The position numbers and the translations under genes were made by a program. Shown piece by piece: positions 1 through 9,409 of a stretch of DNA of 27,827 bases. The notes under the pieces were generated by a model. The model ran no database searches. It was not told where the DNA came from and worked only from the letters and a program-made list of their open reading frames with translations. Source of the DNA: Chara braunii (lineage: Eukaryota > Streptophyta > Charophyceae > Charales > Characeae). Positions within the stretch are counted from its first letter, which is position 1. Each line of letters starts with the position of its first letter. The stretch spans positions 2,631,461 to 2,659,287 of the forward strand of contig BFEA01000059.1 in assembly GCA_003427395.1 (NCBI GenBank), written 5' to 3'.

Positions 1-68
<68 letters not shown>
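1..68. repeat. (CA)n microsatellite at window edge
   Basis: Almost pure CA dinucleotide repeat with one slip (caacac) near position 32. It starts at the first base, so its true length is unknown. It is not coding. Confidence 0.97.
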
Positions 69-71
<3 letters not shown>

Positions 72-807
72 ACGCAACGAGGGGGTAAAAAAAGACATCA
101 GATGACAACCAAACTACCACTGCCGACGTTTACACAAAAAAAAACAAGTGTTCCTCTACCGGCCTGCCCAGTCGCCTCCCTGCTCTTCCCTCTCTTCCAG
201 TTTGTATTGCTCTCACGACGATATTTTCCGCTGAATCTGACTGTGATTGAAGCTGAGTACGTCCTGAAAAATCCTAGCGTTCGTTGTATCCCCTCTCAAG
301 CTGCCTATACATGCCCACACGGCGTGGATCATCAATCTTAAGCTACGACCGTCCTCGTCACTGCCCATTCACTGAACCCTGCTGCGATTGACGCCAGGTA
401 CGTCCAAGAAACGCCAGGTGTTCATGATCCTCCTGCTGATCTGACTGCTGCTGATTCAATGCTGAATCCCCATCCCCTCGATTTCTCAGTCCGCTCATTG
501 GCCCGGTCCTGACCTTTTCCCAGCCCGCTTTCACACGAAGCACGTTACTTACCCCAATCGTCTCTCTCTTACAGTGTTTCAGCTCCCCCCCTCCCGCCCC
601 CCGCGTCACTCTCTTTTCTTCACTCCACTCTCTCGCCAACCGACCCTCAACCTTTCTTTTTTCCGATTCATTCACACAGTTTTTCTGAGGCACCCCCTAC
701 CTTGCACCCCCCACAGCCTTCTCTCTCTCAATCCTTCCACGTTACCCACTTCTATCATGTCCCCACCCCCACCCGTTCGATTTGCCGATTCCCATACCTT
801 TTTTCAT
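69..807. other. Intergenic, pyrimidine-rich, no gene seen
   Basis: Only short open frames without recognisable domains occur here. The plus strand is rich in C and T from about 540 to 800. It lies downstream of the minus-strand GST gene, so part may be that gene's 3' untranslated region. Confidence 0.6.
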
Positions 808-813
808 TTTATT
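808..813 (-). terminator. Candidate polyadenylation signal (AATAAA) of the zeta GST
   Basis: The minus strand reads AATAAA 15 nt after the TGA stop at 828-830, inside a short A-rich run. The hexamer matches the eukaryotic consensus, but it is unusually close to the stop and AT-rich runs produce it by chance. Confidence 0.35.
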
Positions 814-827
814 TTTTCATCAGCACT

Positions 828-1547
828 TCACTTCTGCCCAGCCGCTGCAGAATGTTTTGGCGGGGTGTCGGGCTGGTTGTCCGCATGGGCTGTTATGAAG
901 GCCGGGTGTTTGAGCAGCGCTGCCTCGACTCTCTGGATAGTCGGAAAGGCGTCCAGGTTCACGCCATACAAGCGCGCACCGAATAGCTGAGGAATGAGCA
1001 CCACGTCTGCCAACGTGATTTGATCTCCGTAACAGTAAATCCCGGCCGTTCGTCGAATTATGTCCTCGAATCCGCCGAAACCACGAGCGATGGCATCTCG
1101 CGCCCACATGGTACGCTCAGCGTCGCCCCCGAGCTCTACCACGAGAAGCAAAACCCTTAGGTTCTGCAGCGGCTGCGTTCCAGAGTTGATAATCTCTACC
1201 AGTTGCCGTACGATGGCTCGATCGTACGGTGAAGAAGGCAGCAGTCTGGGCTCCGGATACACCTCCTCCAGATATTCCAAGATGGCCACCGACTCTCCAA
1301 TGGTACGTCCATTGTCTACGACCAGAACCGGAACCTGTTGAAGCGTGTTCAGACGGACGAAATCTTCGGTTTTCTGTTCTTTGTCGAAGATGTTTACTGC
1401 ACGATACTCGTACTTCACCCCCTTCAGCTCGAGAGCATTACGCACCCGCCAAGCGCACGAGCTCCGATAGAACGAATACAGTATCAGAGGAGCAGGAGGA
1501 GGCTGCGATCCCGGCTCAGGCACAGCTGACTGCCCCGCTTGCTCCAT
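828..1547 (-). CDS. GSTZ1: Zeta-class glutathione S-transferase / maleylacetoacetate isomerase
   Basis: This 239-residue soluble enzyme should isomerise maleylacetoacetate to fumarylacetoacetate in tyrosine breakdown, using glutathione; zeta GSTs also act on alpha-halo acids. Seen in the sequence: a proline-rich N-terminus (residues 10-20), then a thioredoxin fold with the zeta signature SSCAWRVR at 29-36, where the Ser/Cys pair is catalytic. The cis-proline loop is QVP at 71-73 and the glutathione-binding ES pair is at 85-86. The all-helical C-terminal domain carries NSGTQPLQNL, YGDQITLADV and ADNQPDTP, all typical of zeta. Length fits the family (about 215-240). The ATG at 1547 is the only reasonable start because an in-frame TAA lies 15 nt upstream. 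No PTS1-like C-terminus is seen. The frame is uninterrupted, whereas land-plant GSTZ genes are intron-rich, so this could be a retrocopy or a lineage with intron loss. Confidence 0.95.
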   Translation of the reverse strand: MEQAGQSAVPEPGSQPPPAPLILYSFYRSSCAWRVRNALELKGVKYEYRAVNIFDKEQKTEDFVRLNTLQQVPVLVVDNGRTIGESVAILEYLEEVYPEPRLLPSSPYDRAIVRQLVEIINSGTQPLQNLRVLLLVVELGGDAERTMWARDAIARGFGGFEDIIRRTAGIYCYGDQITLADVVLIPQLFGARLYGVNLDAFPTIQRVEAALLKHPAFITAHADNQPDTPPKHSAAAGQK

Positions 1548-2484
1548 CGGTCGCGACCCTTACTGCGGATTGATGATTGCCACGTGGGACGCTTCCGACA
1601 CGTGTCGATGGTCTCTCTTCTCTCGCACAACAGCGAAGTCTCGATGATCTTCTCTTCCTCCTCCTCTTCCTGTCCGTAGCTCTGTCGTGAAATCCGTACC
1701 CCCTCCCCTTTTCTATGCTGTTCCCTCCTCTTCCCCTTCACCTTTATCCCTCTCTCCTTCGCTTCGAATGTGTGCAGGGTTCGTTCTCCTGATTTTTTAC
1801 CCCTCCTTCAGACGACCGGTTAATATAACCTTTCCAACAAGGCAATGGCGATGGTCATGGCTATGGTCGGATGAATACACCGGAGAAGAAATCGTGCATC
1901 GCCAGGCATCTACACTACTTCGGGTTTGGCTTCTGCCCTGCTCTCGGTTTGGGACACTTTGTAGCTACCATGCGCGATGTATCATCCGGTCCTTGCGACC
2001 GGCGGGAATGCCCCACTTGCGGAGCTTCGGTTTTGGTTTGGAGTCTGCGACAGCCCAGACGTAAAAGAGGACTGTTTCATTTTGACAGCGGTACTGGGGA
2101 CGATAGACTGTGTGGTTTGGCGCATAGGCTCAGAGAGGGTTTTAGGGGCTTAAAGGGTTTAAAGGGACAGCACACAGCAACAATGAACAAGAGGGGCTGC
2201 AGAACAGGGCTGTTTGATTTTGCCAGGGGTGCTCCAAGAGGGGATGGGTAAAATCAGCAGCTCCAAGGTAAAATGGAGCCCCGGGTTGAGAAGGGAATTA
2301 TTCACAGCCCTATGAAAACAAACAACCAAACTCTGTGCCACAAGATGTTCAATGGGACGTTGGGCCCGGTTCCCAGCAGGTGCAGCTCTCCACCAATAGA
2401 TGGAGCAGCCGGACAGATAAGCCCTCAATTCTGGCGGTTCTCTCACCACCACTGGGATAGAGGGCTTATGCAGGGGCTTTATGG
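1548..2484. other. Intergenic / GST upstream region, no gene seen
   Basis: This holds the GST promoter side (pyrimidine-rich 1610-1760 on the plus strand) and then unique-looking DNA. Short open frames at 1687-2064 and 1871-2251 lack any recognisable domain. No convincing TATA box could be fixed by eye. Confidence 0.5.
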
Positions 2485-2502
2485 AAAAAAAAAAAAAAAA
2501 AA
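2485..2502 (+). repeat. A18 homopolymer
   Basis: Run of 18 A ending about 20 bp before a tRNA-like SINE head. It could be the tail of an upstream retroposed copy, but no matching body was recognised. Confidence 0.9.
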
Positions 2503-2523
2503 CACGAGCCAGCTCTTTATCTT

Positions 2524-2601
2524 GATGTAGGTCAGTGGTTAGAGCACCCGTTGGAAATGCGCATTGTGGTATAAGGTTGCGGGTTCAAAACCCCGCAGCC
2601 T
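2524..2601 (+). repeat. tRNA-derived SINE head (A and B boxes)
   Basis: An A-box-like segment (GGTCAGTGGTTAGAGC, about 2530-2545) is followed by a B-box-like GGGTTCAAAACC (2581-2592) inside a T-arm with GCGGG/CCCGC complementarity. The A-to-B spacing suits a tRNA-type Pol III promoter. The 5' and 3' ends do not pair into an acceptor stem and the anticodon arm is degenerate, so this looks like a SINE head rather than a functional tRNA gene. Confidence 0.55.
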
Positions 2602-2824
2602 TGCGCGTGGACACCGGCAGAGCGTTAGATTGACGCACAGCTGGACGCACATCCACTTGGGTTGACGCATGGTACTATTACAGACACTGCCTGCGCACCA
2701 CCCAAGGGTAGTCCAGGGTGTTCTATGTTGGTTGTGGGTTTCACAGGGTTTGCTTGGGGTGTTGGTCTCCGGTGTTCTTATGCTCTCCCCAGTCTGGCAT
2801 ATCACACGATCATTCCATTTCCGG

Positions 2825-2882
2825 TAGTTGCTCATACGGTAGAGTCTTGGATTACATGTTACAAGGTCACGGGTTCAAGCTT
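2825..2882 (+). repeat. Second tRNA-like (A/B box) segment, degenerate
   Basis: TTGCTCATACGGTAGAG (about 2828-2844) resembles an A box and GGGTTCAAGCTT (2871-2882) a B box. It lies about 290 bp from the first tRNA-like unit in the same direction, so the two may be heads of adjacent SINE-like insertions. No acceptor stem can be formed. Confidence 0.42.
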
Positions 2883-3270
2883 GGTTCGGTCCTTGGGGGG
2901 GTTCCTTGTCCAGCTGGCCCATTCTCTCCTCCATACATGATTCACAGAGTACACATAGCTTTCGGGCATACACACATAGCTTGCGAATTATATATCGCTT
3001 GCAGGTTACATACACAAGTTTCCACACATGAAACTGTCTACACAGATTCACAGAATATATACACAAAAAACAGGCTGGGAAGCTAGTCACTGGTGGGGTC
3101 TAGTGCCTGCAGTAGGTTCAGGTAGGTTGGATATGGTGCCATTGGGTGCAGTTCCCACTGACATTCGGATAGAACTGTCTGGTGGCTATATATATTTGGG
3201 GCCTGTAGTTCATTGTCTGGGCCTGGCGTCCGAAGTTCCCGTTCGACAAGGTTCGTCCGATTCCGCTTCC

Positions 3271-3300
3271 ACCAGGGCTGGGCAATCTATCAGCCCTGGT
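3271..3300. repeat. Perfect 10-bp inverted repeat, 10-nt loop
   Basis: ACCAGGGCTG and CAGCCCTGGT are exact reverse complements separated by ggcaatctat. No T-run follows and no gene is adjacent, so the role is unknown. Confidence 0.8.
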
Positions 3301-3585
3301 GCCTATCACTGCTGTTCGGTCCAAGTTGCCTGCCCCTTGGTAGGGCAATGGTCCTGAGTGCTGGTCACACTGAGGTAGAATATAAGGATAGGGGGTGCGC
3401 TAGGAGTATTGACCTGAGGATGGGTTGGGTGGTGATCTCATATTCCAGGACACCCATGGCTCACAGTTCCAGGTGATCACTGTGCACACACTGACTGGCC
3501 TCTACAACACCCTGGACTTTCAAAATAATAATAAATAAAATAAAATCTGAAACCCTTAGATCATGGGTAGTCCCAATGGATCAGC

Positions 3586-3629
3586 TTTTTTTTTTTCTCC
3601 GCGACCCCCCCCCCAAAAAAAAAAAAAAA
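3586..3629. repeat. T11 / C10 / A15 homopolymer block
   Basis: T-run 3586-3596, C-run 3605-3614 and A-run 3615-3629 nearly abut. The exact run lengths may be unreliable in short-read assembly. Confidence 0.85.
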
Positions 3630-3776
3630 TGCGGGATCGGCTGCGCTAGGCTTCGCTGCAGTGCAATACAAAGGCAACGCTGAAGAGACCGAGCAGGCAC
3701 GCCTTACCATATGCCCTCTCCATAACCCTGAAAAAATTAATTTAATATCATGTGGCCCGATGCACCACGATCAAAG

Positions 3777-3925
3777 CGGCTGTCCCCTGGCTGTTATCGC
3801 CCACCTGCAGGTCCGGCGCAGCCCCTGCATGTTCTCTCGTGAACACGCTTCTGGCTGCTACGGGGTTCCCTGTATGCCTACAATTAGTAGTGGCAGGTCA
3901 GTAGTGTGAGGTAAAATTGAGAGAA
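3777..3925 (+). repeat. Dispersed ~150-bp repeat, copy 1
   Basis: It aligns by eye over about 150 bp with 25607-25756 in the same orientation, sharing GGCTGTCCC, ATCGCCCACCTGCAGGTC, TTCTGGCTGCTACGGGGTTC and a TAGTAGTGG tail. It ends about 40 bp from the left edge of the LTR element. The family is unrecognised; it could be part of an older transposon. Confidence 0.75.
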
Positions 3926-4161
3926 GAATGTAGCTAAAAAAATAAAAATAAAAATAAATTAAACCGTTGTTTTCCGTTCGGAGTGCTAGAGGTGCGGAAG
4001 GGAGGCCCCGAAAAACAGCAAGATGGGGTGTGCCAAGGATTTTTGGGAAATTGAGTGTGGGGACACAGACAGAACTGAAATCCCCCGTGTTGGTCTGATG
4101 AAGTGAGCGATTTGGCAGGTTTCGGCGCGCACGGAATTTGCAACGCAGGGAAGCTTTGAAT

Positions 4162-4686
4162 TCAATCTAAAAAGTACTGTCGGACTTCCCACCGGGCCAC
4201 AACTCGTCGTTTGGAGTGGAAGGGAGCGGGCACGTGTTTAGTATCCCGTTTTCGCACTATCTCCTGACGCCGCACCCTACACAATTCCGAATCCGACGTG
4301 GACGGTCTCAATCGCGTGGCCCTTTCCTTGTGCTCGTCCTCGTTCATCGTTCTGTAATGGAAATCCTTCGATTGGTAGTGATCGAGACGTTGGCAATCAC
4401 TACACAAAGTGTTAGGCCAATGGGGTGCCACTCCCGATCACGGGATGACGATCAACTCGTTAAAGGGTAGTAGCAGCGAGTATGGCGGAAAGTGCGTAAC
4501 AAACCCAGCTCCTACGAACCCAAAACACCGATTTTCAGGAGGGAAATAGTACTGCCCACCGATCGTTGCGACGGCTTCTCGTATGTCCCACTCACAGATT
4601 CTCGTCCGGTCCTCGTTATACGGGAAGGGGCGAAGAGGGGTTACGGGAGGCTGGCGCCTAGTCGGATTGAGCCCGTTAGTCCACAT
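4162..4686 (-). pseudogene. LTR-encoded ORF, left copy with one nonsense codon
   Basis: This is the counterpart of the intact frame at 14695-15225. From the ATG at 4686 it reads MWTNGLNPTRR... and shows the same blocks: GGQYYFP, HFPPYSLLLPFNEL, APHWPNTLCSDCQ, RATRLRPSTS and RRVVARWEVRQYFLD. A TGG (Trp) codon in the partner is TGA here, at about 4438-4440, splitting the frame into 258- and 270-nt pieces still in register. Two length differences from the partner are multiples of three. Function unknown. Confidence 0.7.
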
Positions 4687-5192
4687 GGCAAACAATCAGG
4701 AATATCGTAACTGTTCATCGCATGCATGCAATCCCATCAATCCAATCGGAAAGGCCAAACACCAGAAACAGAGGGTTCTGAGAAAGAGAAAGGAAAGTTC
4801 ATGTGTGGCGAGACACGGCCATTATTTTTGTACTCGGATCATGCATCGCATACTCGCAACTTTCCTTCGAAAATCACAAATCAAAGCATTCTTGCATTTC
4901 CAAATCCCAACAACATTGCCCCTGCTATCGACTCGCCCTAATCAAGACGGGCTTCGTACCCGTTCGTTCTCATCTCCCATGCATACATTCACGGTGGAAG
5001 GTGCGAAAATGACAATCATGCAATTTTTCGACAAGGTGGCGTTTAAGGGAAGAATCTTTATCGGTCGATACACGCGCATCCACCGTTCACAAGACAAGAT
5101 CCACTAGTTCGGGGGACTACCCAGTAAACTAATGGAAGAGTTCCGGAGGAAGCCAATCCAACACAGTCATCACTCTCATTCCATCACACGCC

Positions 5193-5833
5193 AACTTTTG
5201 AGTTATTACGCAGAACCATCCATATAAGGAAGAAGAAGAAGAACTGCGACAGAAACAGACAGGGATATCCAGATCATAGGGAATAGTTATACTGAGACGG
5301 AGAGAGAAAAAGAAAGTTCGGCTTTACCGCCACAAGGTCACACCAAAGAAGAGATTCGTAACCAAGAGGGTGTATTCGCCATTGAATTCCAGCACGGCCC
5401 CGACCATTCATAAACTCAACTCAGATTACTCGTCCACATTTTGACGTCGACGATCCCGGCCGTCGCGCATCATCTTCCACCACTGCGAGCGTCACCCCGC
5501 CAACTTAGTCTCGATGTGGCTTGCCCGGATCCCATAGTCCGTCGTGGCGATCTAACGCACCGCCAGCCAGTCTATAGTTGGCTCGTCAAGACTTTCCGAC
5601 TCGCACCGTACACATCACCTAGCCACTACTTCCCAGAAGCTGGCCGATGAATTGAGAGAGAGTTTTGCGGGGGCGCCGGCGGAATTTATTGTTGCAAGAA
5701 GAGAGAGAGAAGCGGAGAAGGGTAAAGGGTGAGGCAAAGGAGGGCATAGGAGAGTTTGCAAGTAGCCGCCCATCGAAAGCCATGTTGATCCTCCTAACTC
5801 GACCTTAGCCAATCAGAATCGTCGTGCAGTACG
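5193..5833. other. Segment present only in the left LTR
   Basis: Similarity to the right LTR stops at 5192 (matching about 15742) and resumes at 5833 (matching about 15812). The left copy has about 640 bp here and the right about 70 bp. Either the right LTR suffered a deletion or the left gained an insertion; I found no TSD or inverted ends on the extra segment. No supported gene lies inside. Confidence 0.65.
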
Positions 5834-6580
5834 AACTTACACCGCACTTCTCCTTGGTTAGATGGGGAGGGAGGATCGACTGGGTTTTCAAGCGCGGATT
5901 GTTTTAGAGCGGGAAGAAGAGGAGCGTGAAGGATAGCACTAAACGGGTCCAAGATTCAGATGATCAAGAAGAAGAAAGAAAAAAAAAGGGGCGCGCGGAG
6001 AAAGGGAAGGGAAAAGCAGTTACGGGGGGGGCGGGTGCGAGAAAGCGTATGCGTGCGAAGAAGGATGGTGAGAGGGACGCGAGGGAGGAAGGAGGAGGAA
6101 GCTTGCTCGCATGGCCCTGGTCGGCAAGAGGGAAATGGGCACCAAAACAGTTGTAGTTTTTCCCAATCCTATGCTAATTCAAAAATTGAAAATATCGCAT
6201 CCGCGCGCAAAACAAGCGCGGGAAAGAAAATCTTCCGTCGATCCATATTCATACAAGAATTTCTCAGAGTCTTCAAGGTCGAGGCCGAGAACATTCGCGC
6301 GTGGAAGGTCGCGCGGTATTTAGATAATCGGGATTTCTGACTGCCGAGCCAAATTCCAAGTGCGCTCGCTAAGGCGCGCGAAATTCCCATGCATTTTCAA
6401 TTAAACAAAAGAAAGAAAGGAGCTGACAAATTTCTGCAAGGTACCTTGAATCGGACATGGACAGCAAAGGGGAGGGGAGGGGGGTCTCGGGGTCGAACTG
6501 TACACATCTGGATGCAGAGAAACACGTGAAAAAGAAAGGGGTCCGGAAGATGGGGCAGGTCCGGAAACTAGTACGTCACA

Positions 6581-7166
6581 TATGTGACGCGCAGGGGGTT
6601 CCAAAATTATGTGATCTCCTGATTGCATGCTATGGCGGAGAAGGAGAGAGGGGGATGAGAGGATGCATGAGGAACCAAGTCTATCAGGAGAGAGAATGTT
6701 CGCATCGAGCAGGTATTTGAGCCAGAGTTCATGTTGACGCCAACTTCAATTGCAATTTCTTCGTGAGCCTGATGGCTCGAGCTGCTGGAACCTTCAGAGG
6801 TCGTCCACGTGACGGCATCATCGTCCGCGGATCCTCCGTGTGCTCTGCACCCTGGCCTCGTTATTGAAAATCCGCCCGGCGGTAGTCGACAAGGAGGGGA
6901 TGATGGAGGGGTCGGGGCCATTCGGGTGGGAGTGGAGGGAAATAGTCCTCCGCTTCATCACCGAGATCGACAAAATGTACGATCTGATGTGCGTGGGGGA
7001 AACTATGATTGGGTCGAGACAGGGAAAGGAGGTAATCGGGATATAGGGAGGGAATAGTTCGGAGGACGTTATCTCTCAGGGACTCGTAGTCCTCCATAGC
7101 GGGAAAGGTGCCGGAAATGACTCAGTACAACTCCATGTGGTTGGACCGTGTCCAGGCGACACTAAA
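6581..7166. other. Internal region next to the 3' LTR, no gene seen
   Basis: It lies between the 3' LTR edge and the false duplication. Several short frames overlap on both strands and none is recognisable. A polypurine tract on the element strand is expected beside 6580 but is not apparent; the purine-rich run at 6634-6665 is on the opposite strand. Confidence 0.45.
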
Positions 7167-8268
7167 GAGAAGGATGTTGAGAGGGAAGGAGGGGGATTGG
7201 TGGGGGAAGACTGTGCAAAGGAGGCGAGCGGTGAAGTGATGGCAAAAGAAACCGCTGGCGAAGACGCGATAGTTCAGGTGGAATTCGAGGTGGGGGAGAG
7301 GTCGGAAGGGGAGGAAGTCAAGGGGGCGGCGGCAGACGGGACGAGGACGGTACGTTCGGGCCGGGAGGAGGACGGGGACGAAGCGCGGAGAAGGCGGAAG
7401 CGGCCGGAGAAGGCGAGCGAGGGCGTCGGCGTCGGCGGGAGGCTGGTGCGCCATCGTGCCGGCTAACAGCGTCCGAGGGGGCAGCGGGATTCAGGGTCGA
7501 TCCTCCTTGAGCGAGCGGCAGTCCTTGCGCAACTTCTCGGGGCTATGGCGCTGATGCCTCTCCTTCTTCCTTGGAAGTCGACTGGGCTTCTGGCTCCTCC
7601 TCGGATAGTCCAGTGATGGCTATCCGACCTGGATTGTCGTTTGATGGCAACTCTCCGTTATCCCGATGTGCTTGCCAAAACTCATTGAAATTGGAGTTGT
7701 CCGGTGCAAGCTCGTCCAAGTCCAAGTAACACCAAGGTGTCGGATCGTGATCGCTCAGATACTGTCCGTAATCCTCCGTACAATTTGCCCAGATTACGGT
7801 TGGCGTCAACTTCCTTTCCAAGGTTTCAGGTCCCGCTTGCTTCGGATCACTGGGATTGTAGGAGATGATGTCCATCGGTAGGTCGTCGACGAGCTGCGAC
7901 AAGAAGGTGAGGAGCTCGTAGGCGACCGTGGCTCGTCCTCCCTTGGCAATCTCTCCACACCAACGTGCCGTCGGTATCGGACCCTTTCGGCCACAGCTGC
8001 GCCAGCACCAACGAGATCTCGTGAGAGTGCTCTAGTGGCACCTCACCGTGAGCATACACACTAATCGTTGCGAACTCACCCACTTGCGAACGTAGGCAGA
8101 ATTGAATGGAAGGGTAGAGGAGGGGCGGACTTCTACAGTGAGGAGAGGGTTTGCCCAGGATGGCCAGATGATCGGGAGGTCGGAGGGGAGAGAGAAGGTG
8201 GAGAAACGATTCATCGGCGCTCGGGGTAGGGATGGAGATGGGAAGAGGGCGAGGAGGCCGGTCAGTGG
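7167..8268. repeat. Falsely duplicated segment, copy 1
   Basis: Near-identical to 8307-9409 at an offset of 1140 bp. It begins GAGAAGGATGTTGAGAGG and ends GGTCAGTGG directly before the Tn5 mosaic-end pair, with small disagreements in its last 25 bp. It should be collapsed with copy 2. Confidence 0.95.
7543..8083 (-). pseudogene. Coding-like region downstream of integrase (ORF3), copy 1
   Basis: Two overlapping minus-strand frames look coding. One starts at 8083 (MGEFATISVYAHG..., rich in ordinary secondary-structure residues). A second frame carries VAYELLTFLSQLVDDLPMD and runs to 7543 (about 120 residues, with WANCTEDYGQYL, WCYLDLDELAPD and an acidic Ser/Glu tail). They read as one protein of roughly 190 residues broken by a frameshift near 7965. 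It lies after integrase and before the 3' LTR, where some Ty3/Gypsy elements carry an additional or envelope-like ORF. No signal peptide, membrane segment or known motif is seen, so I assign no function. The same frames recur in copy 2 through the assembly artefact. Confidence 0.4.
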
Positions 8269-8306
8269 CTGTCTCTTATACACATCTAGATGTGTATAAG
8301 AGACAG
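8269..8306. other. Tn5 mosaic-end pair: mate-pair library junction (artificial sequence)
   Basis: CTGTCTCTTATACACATCT (8269-8287) is followed immediately by its exact reverse complement AGATGTGTATAAGAGACAG (8288-8306). The 19-bp word is the Tn5 transposase mosaic end used in Nextera chemistry, and the head-to-head 38-bp form is the known circularisation junction of Nextera mate-pair libraries. It sits exactly at the boundary of a 1.1-kb tandem duplication. It is not genomic DNA and not a natural transposon end. Confidence 0.98.
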
Positions 8307-9409
8307 GAGAAGGATGTTGAGAGGGAAGGAGGGGGATTGGTGGGGGAAGACTGTGCAAAGGAGGCGAGCGGTGAAGTGATGGCAAAAGAAACCGCTGGCG
8401 AAGACGCGATAGTTCAGGTGGAATTCGAGGTGGGGGAGAGGTCGGAAGGGGAGGAAGTCAAGGGGGCGGCGGCAGACGGGACGAGGACGGTACGTTCGGG
8501 CCGGGNGGAGGACGGGGACGAAGCGCGGAGAAGGCGGAAGCGGCCGGAGAAGGCGAGCGAGGGCGTCGGCGTCGGCGGGAGGCTGGTGCGCCATCGTGNC
8601 GGCTNACAGCGTCCGAGGGGGCAGCGGGATTCAGGGNCGATCCTCCTTGAGCGAGCGNCAGTCCTTGCNCNNCTTCNCGGGGCTATGGCGCTGATGCCTC
8701 TCCTTCTTCCTTGGAAGTCGACTGGGCTTCTGGCTCCTCCTCNGATAGTCCAGTGATGGCTATCCGACCTGGATNGTCGTNTGATGGCAACTCTCCGTTA
8801 TCCCGATGTGCTTGCCAAAACTCATTGAAATNGGAGTTGTCCGGTGCAAGCTCGTCCAAGTCCAAGTAACACCAAGNTGTCGGATCGTGATCGCTCAGAT
8901 ACTGTCCGTAATCCTCCGTACAATTTGCCCAGATTACGGTTGGCGTCAACTTCCTTTCCAAGGTTTCAGGTCCCGCTTGCTTCGGATCACTGGGATTGTA
9001 GGAGATGATGTCCATCGGTAGGTCGTCGACGAGCTGCGACAAGAAGGTGAGGAGCTCGTAGGCGACCGTGGCTCGTCCTCCCTTGGCAATCTCTCCACAC
9101 CAACGTGCCGTCGGTATCGGACCCTTTCGGCCACAGCTGCGCCAGCACCAACGAGATCTCGTGAGAGTGCTCTAGTGGCACCTCACCGTGAGCATACACA
9201 CTAATCGTTGCGAACTCACCCACTTGCGAACGTAGGCAGAATTGAATGGAAGGGTAGAGGAGGGGCGGACTTCTACAGTGAGGAGAGGGTTTGCCCAGGA
9301 TGGCCAGATGATCGGGAGGTCGGAGGGGAGAGAGAAGGTGGAGAAACGATTCATCGGCGCTCGGGGTAGGGATGGAGATGGGGAAGAGGGCGAGGGGCGC
9401 GGTCAGTGG
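8307..9409. repeat. Falsely duplicated segment, copy 2 (with Ns)
   Basis: Repeats 7167-8268 almost base for base, with 14 ambiguous bases between 8506 and 8877 (for example 8506, 8599, 8605, 8637, 8658 and 8669-8677). It joins smoothly to unique sequence at 9410, so its right end is probably the true genomic continuation. Confidence 0.95.
8683..9223 (-). pseudogene. ORF3 coding-like region, copy 2 (artefactual duplicate)
   Basis: Same content as 7543-8083, including the frame break, with several codons made ambiguous by N. It should not be counted as a second gene copy. Confidence 0.4.

Larger units (their letters stand above)
2883..3776. other. Intergenic DNA, no gene seen
   Basis: No supported gene. 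It contains clusters of 'acacat' and 'agcttgc' words (2940-3030), a perfect hairpin (3271-3300) and a T/C/A homopolymer block (3586-3629). Confidence 0.5.
3968..6580 (-). repeat. 3' LTR (left copy) of the Ty3/Gypsy element
   Basis: It aligns with 14485-16573 over most of its length. Examples are the GGCCCCGAAAAACAGCAAGA block (about 4004), AATTCAAAAATTGAAA near 6176, and CTCGCTAAGGCGCGCGAAAT near 6366. On the element strand it starts TGTGACGTAC and ends ACA, giving TG...CA. It is 2.6 kb, about 0.5 kb longer than its partner because of an indel (5193-5833). Many substitutions separate the copies, so the insertion is old. Confidence 0.88.

Noticed and set aside
574-990. 138-codon plus-strand frame over the GST 3' end
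   Set aside because: Pyrimidine-rich low-complexity frame that becomes antisense to the GST coding region; no domain.
4583-5107. 174-codon plus-strand frame inside the left LTR
   Set aside because: It is antisense to the LTR ORF for part of its length, and the right LTR has no matching intact frame.
7137-7466. Plus-strand Glu/Gly/Arg-rich frame (109 codons), repeated in the second copy
   Set aside because: Low-complexity GA-rich sequence, opposite to the element's coding direction; the duplicate is an assembly artefact.
8269-8306. Natural Tn5/IS50 insertion or a regulatory palindrome
   Set aside because: The two 19-bp mosaic ends abut with nothing between and sit at a duplication boundary with Ns, exactly as a library junction adapter does.
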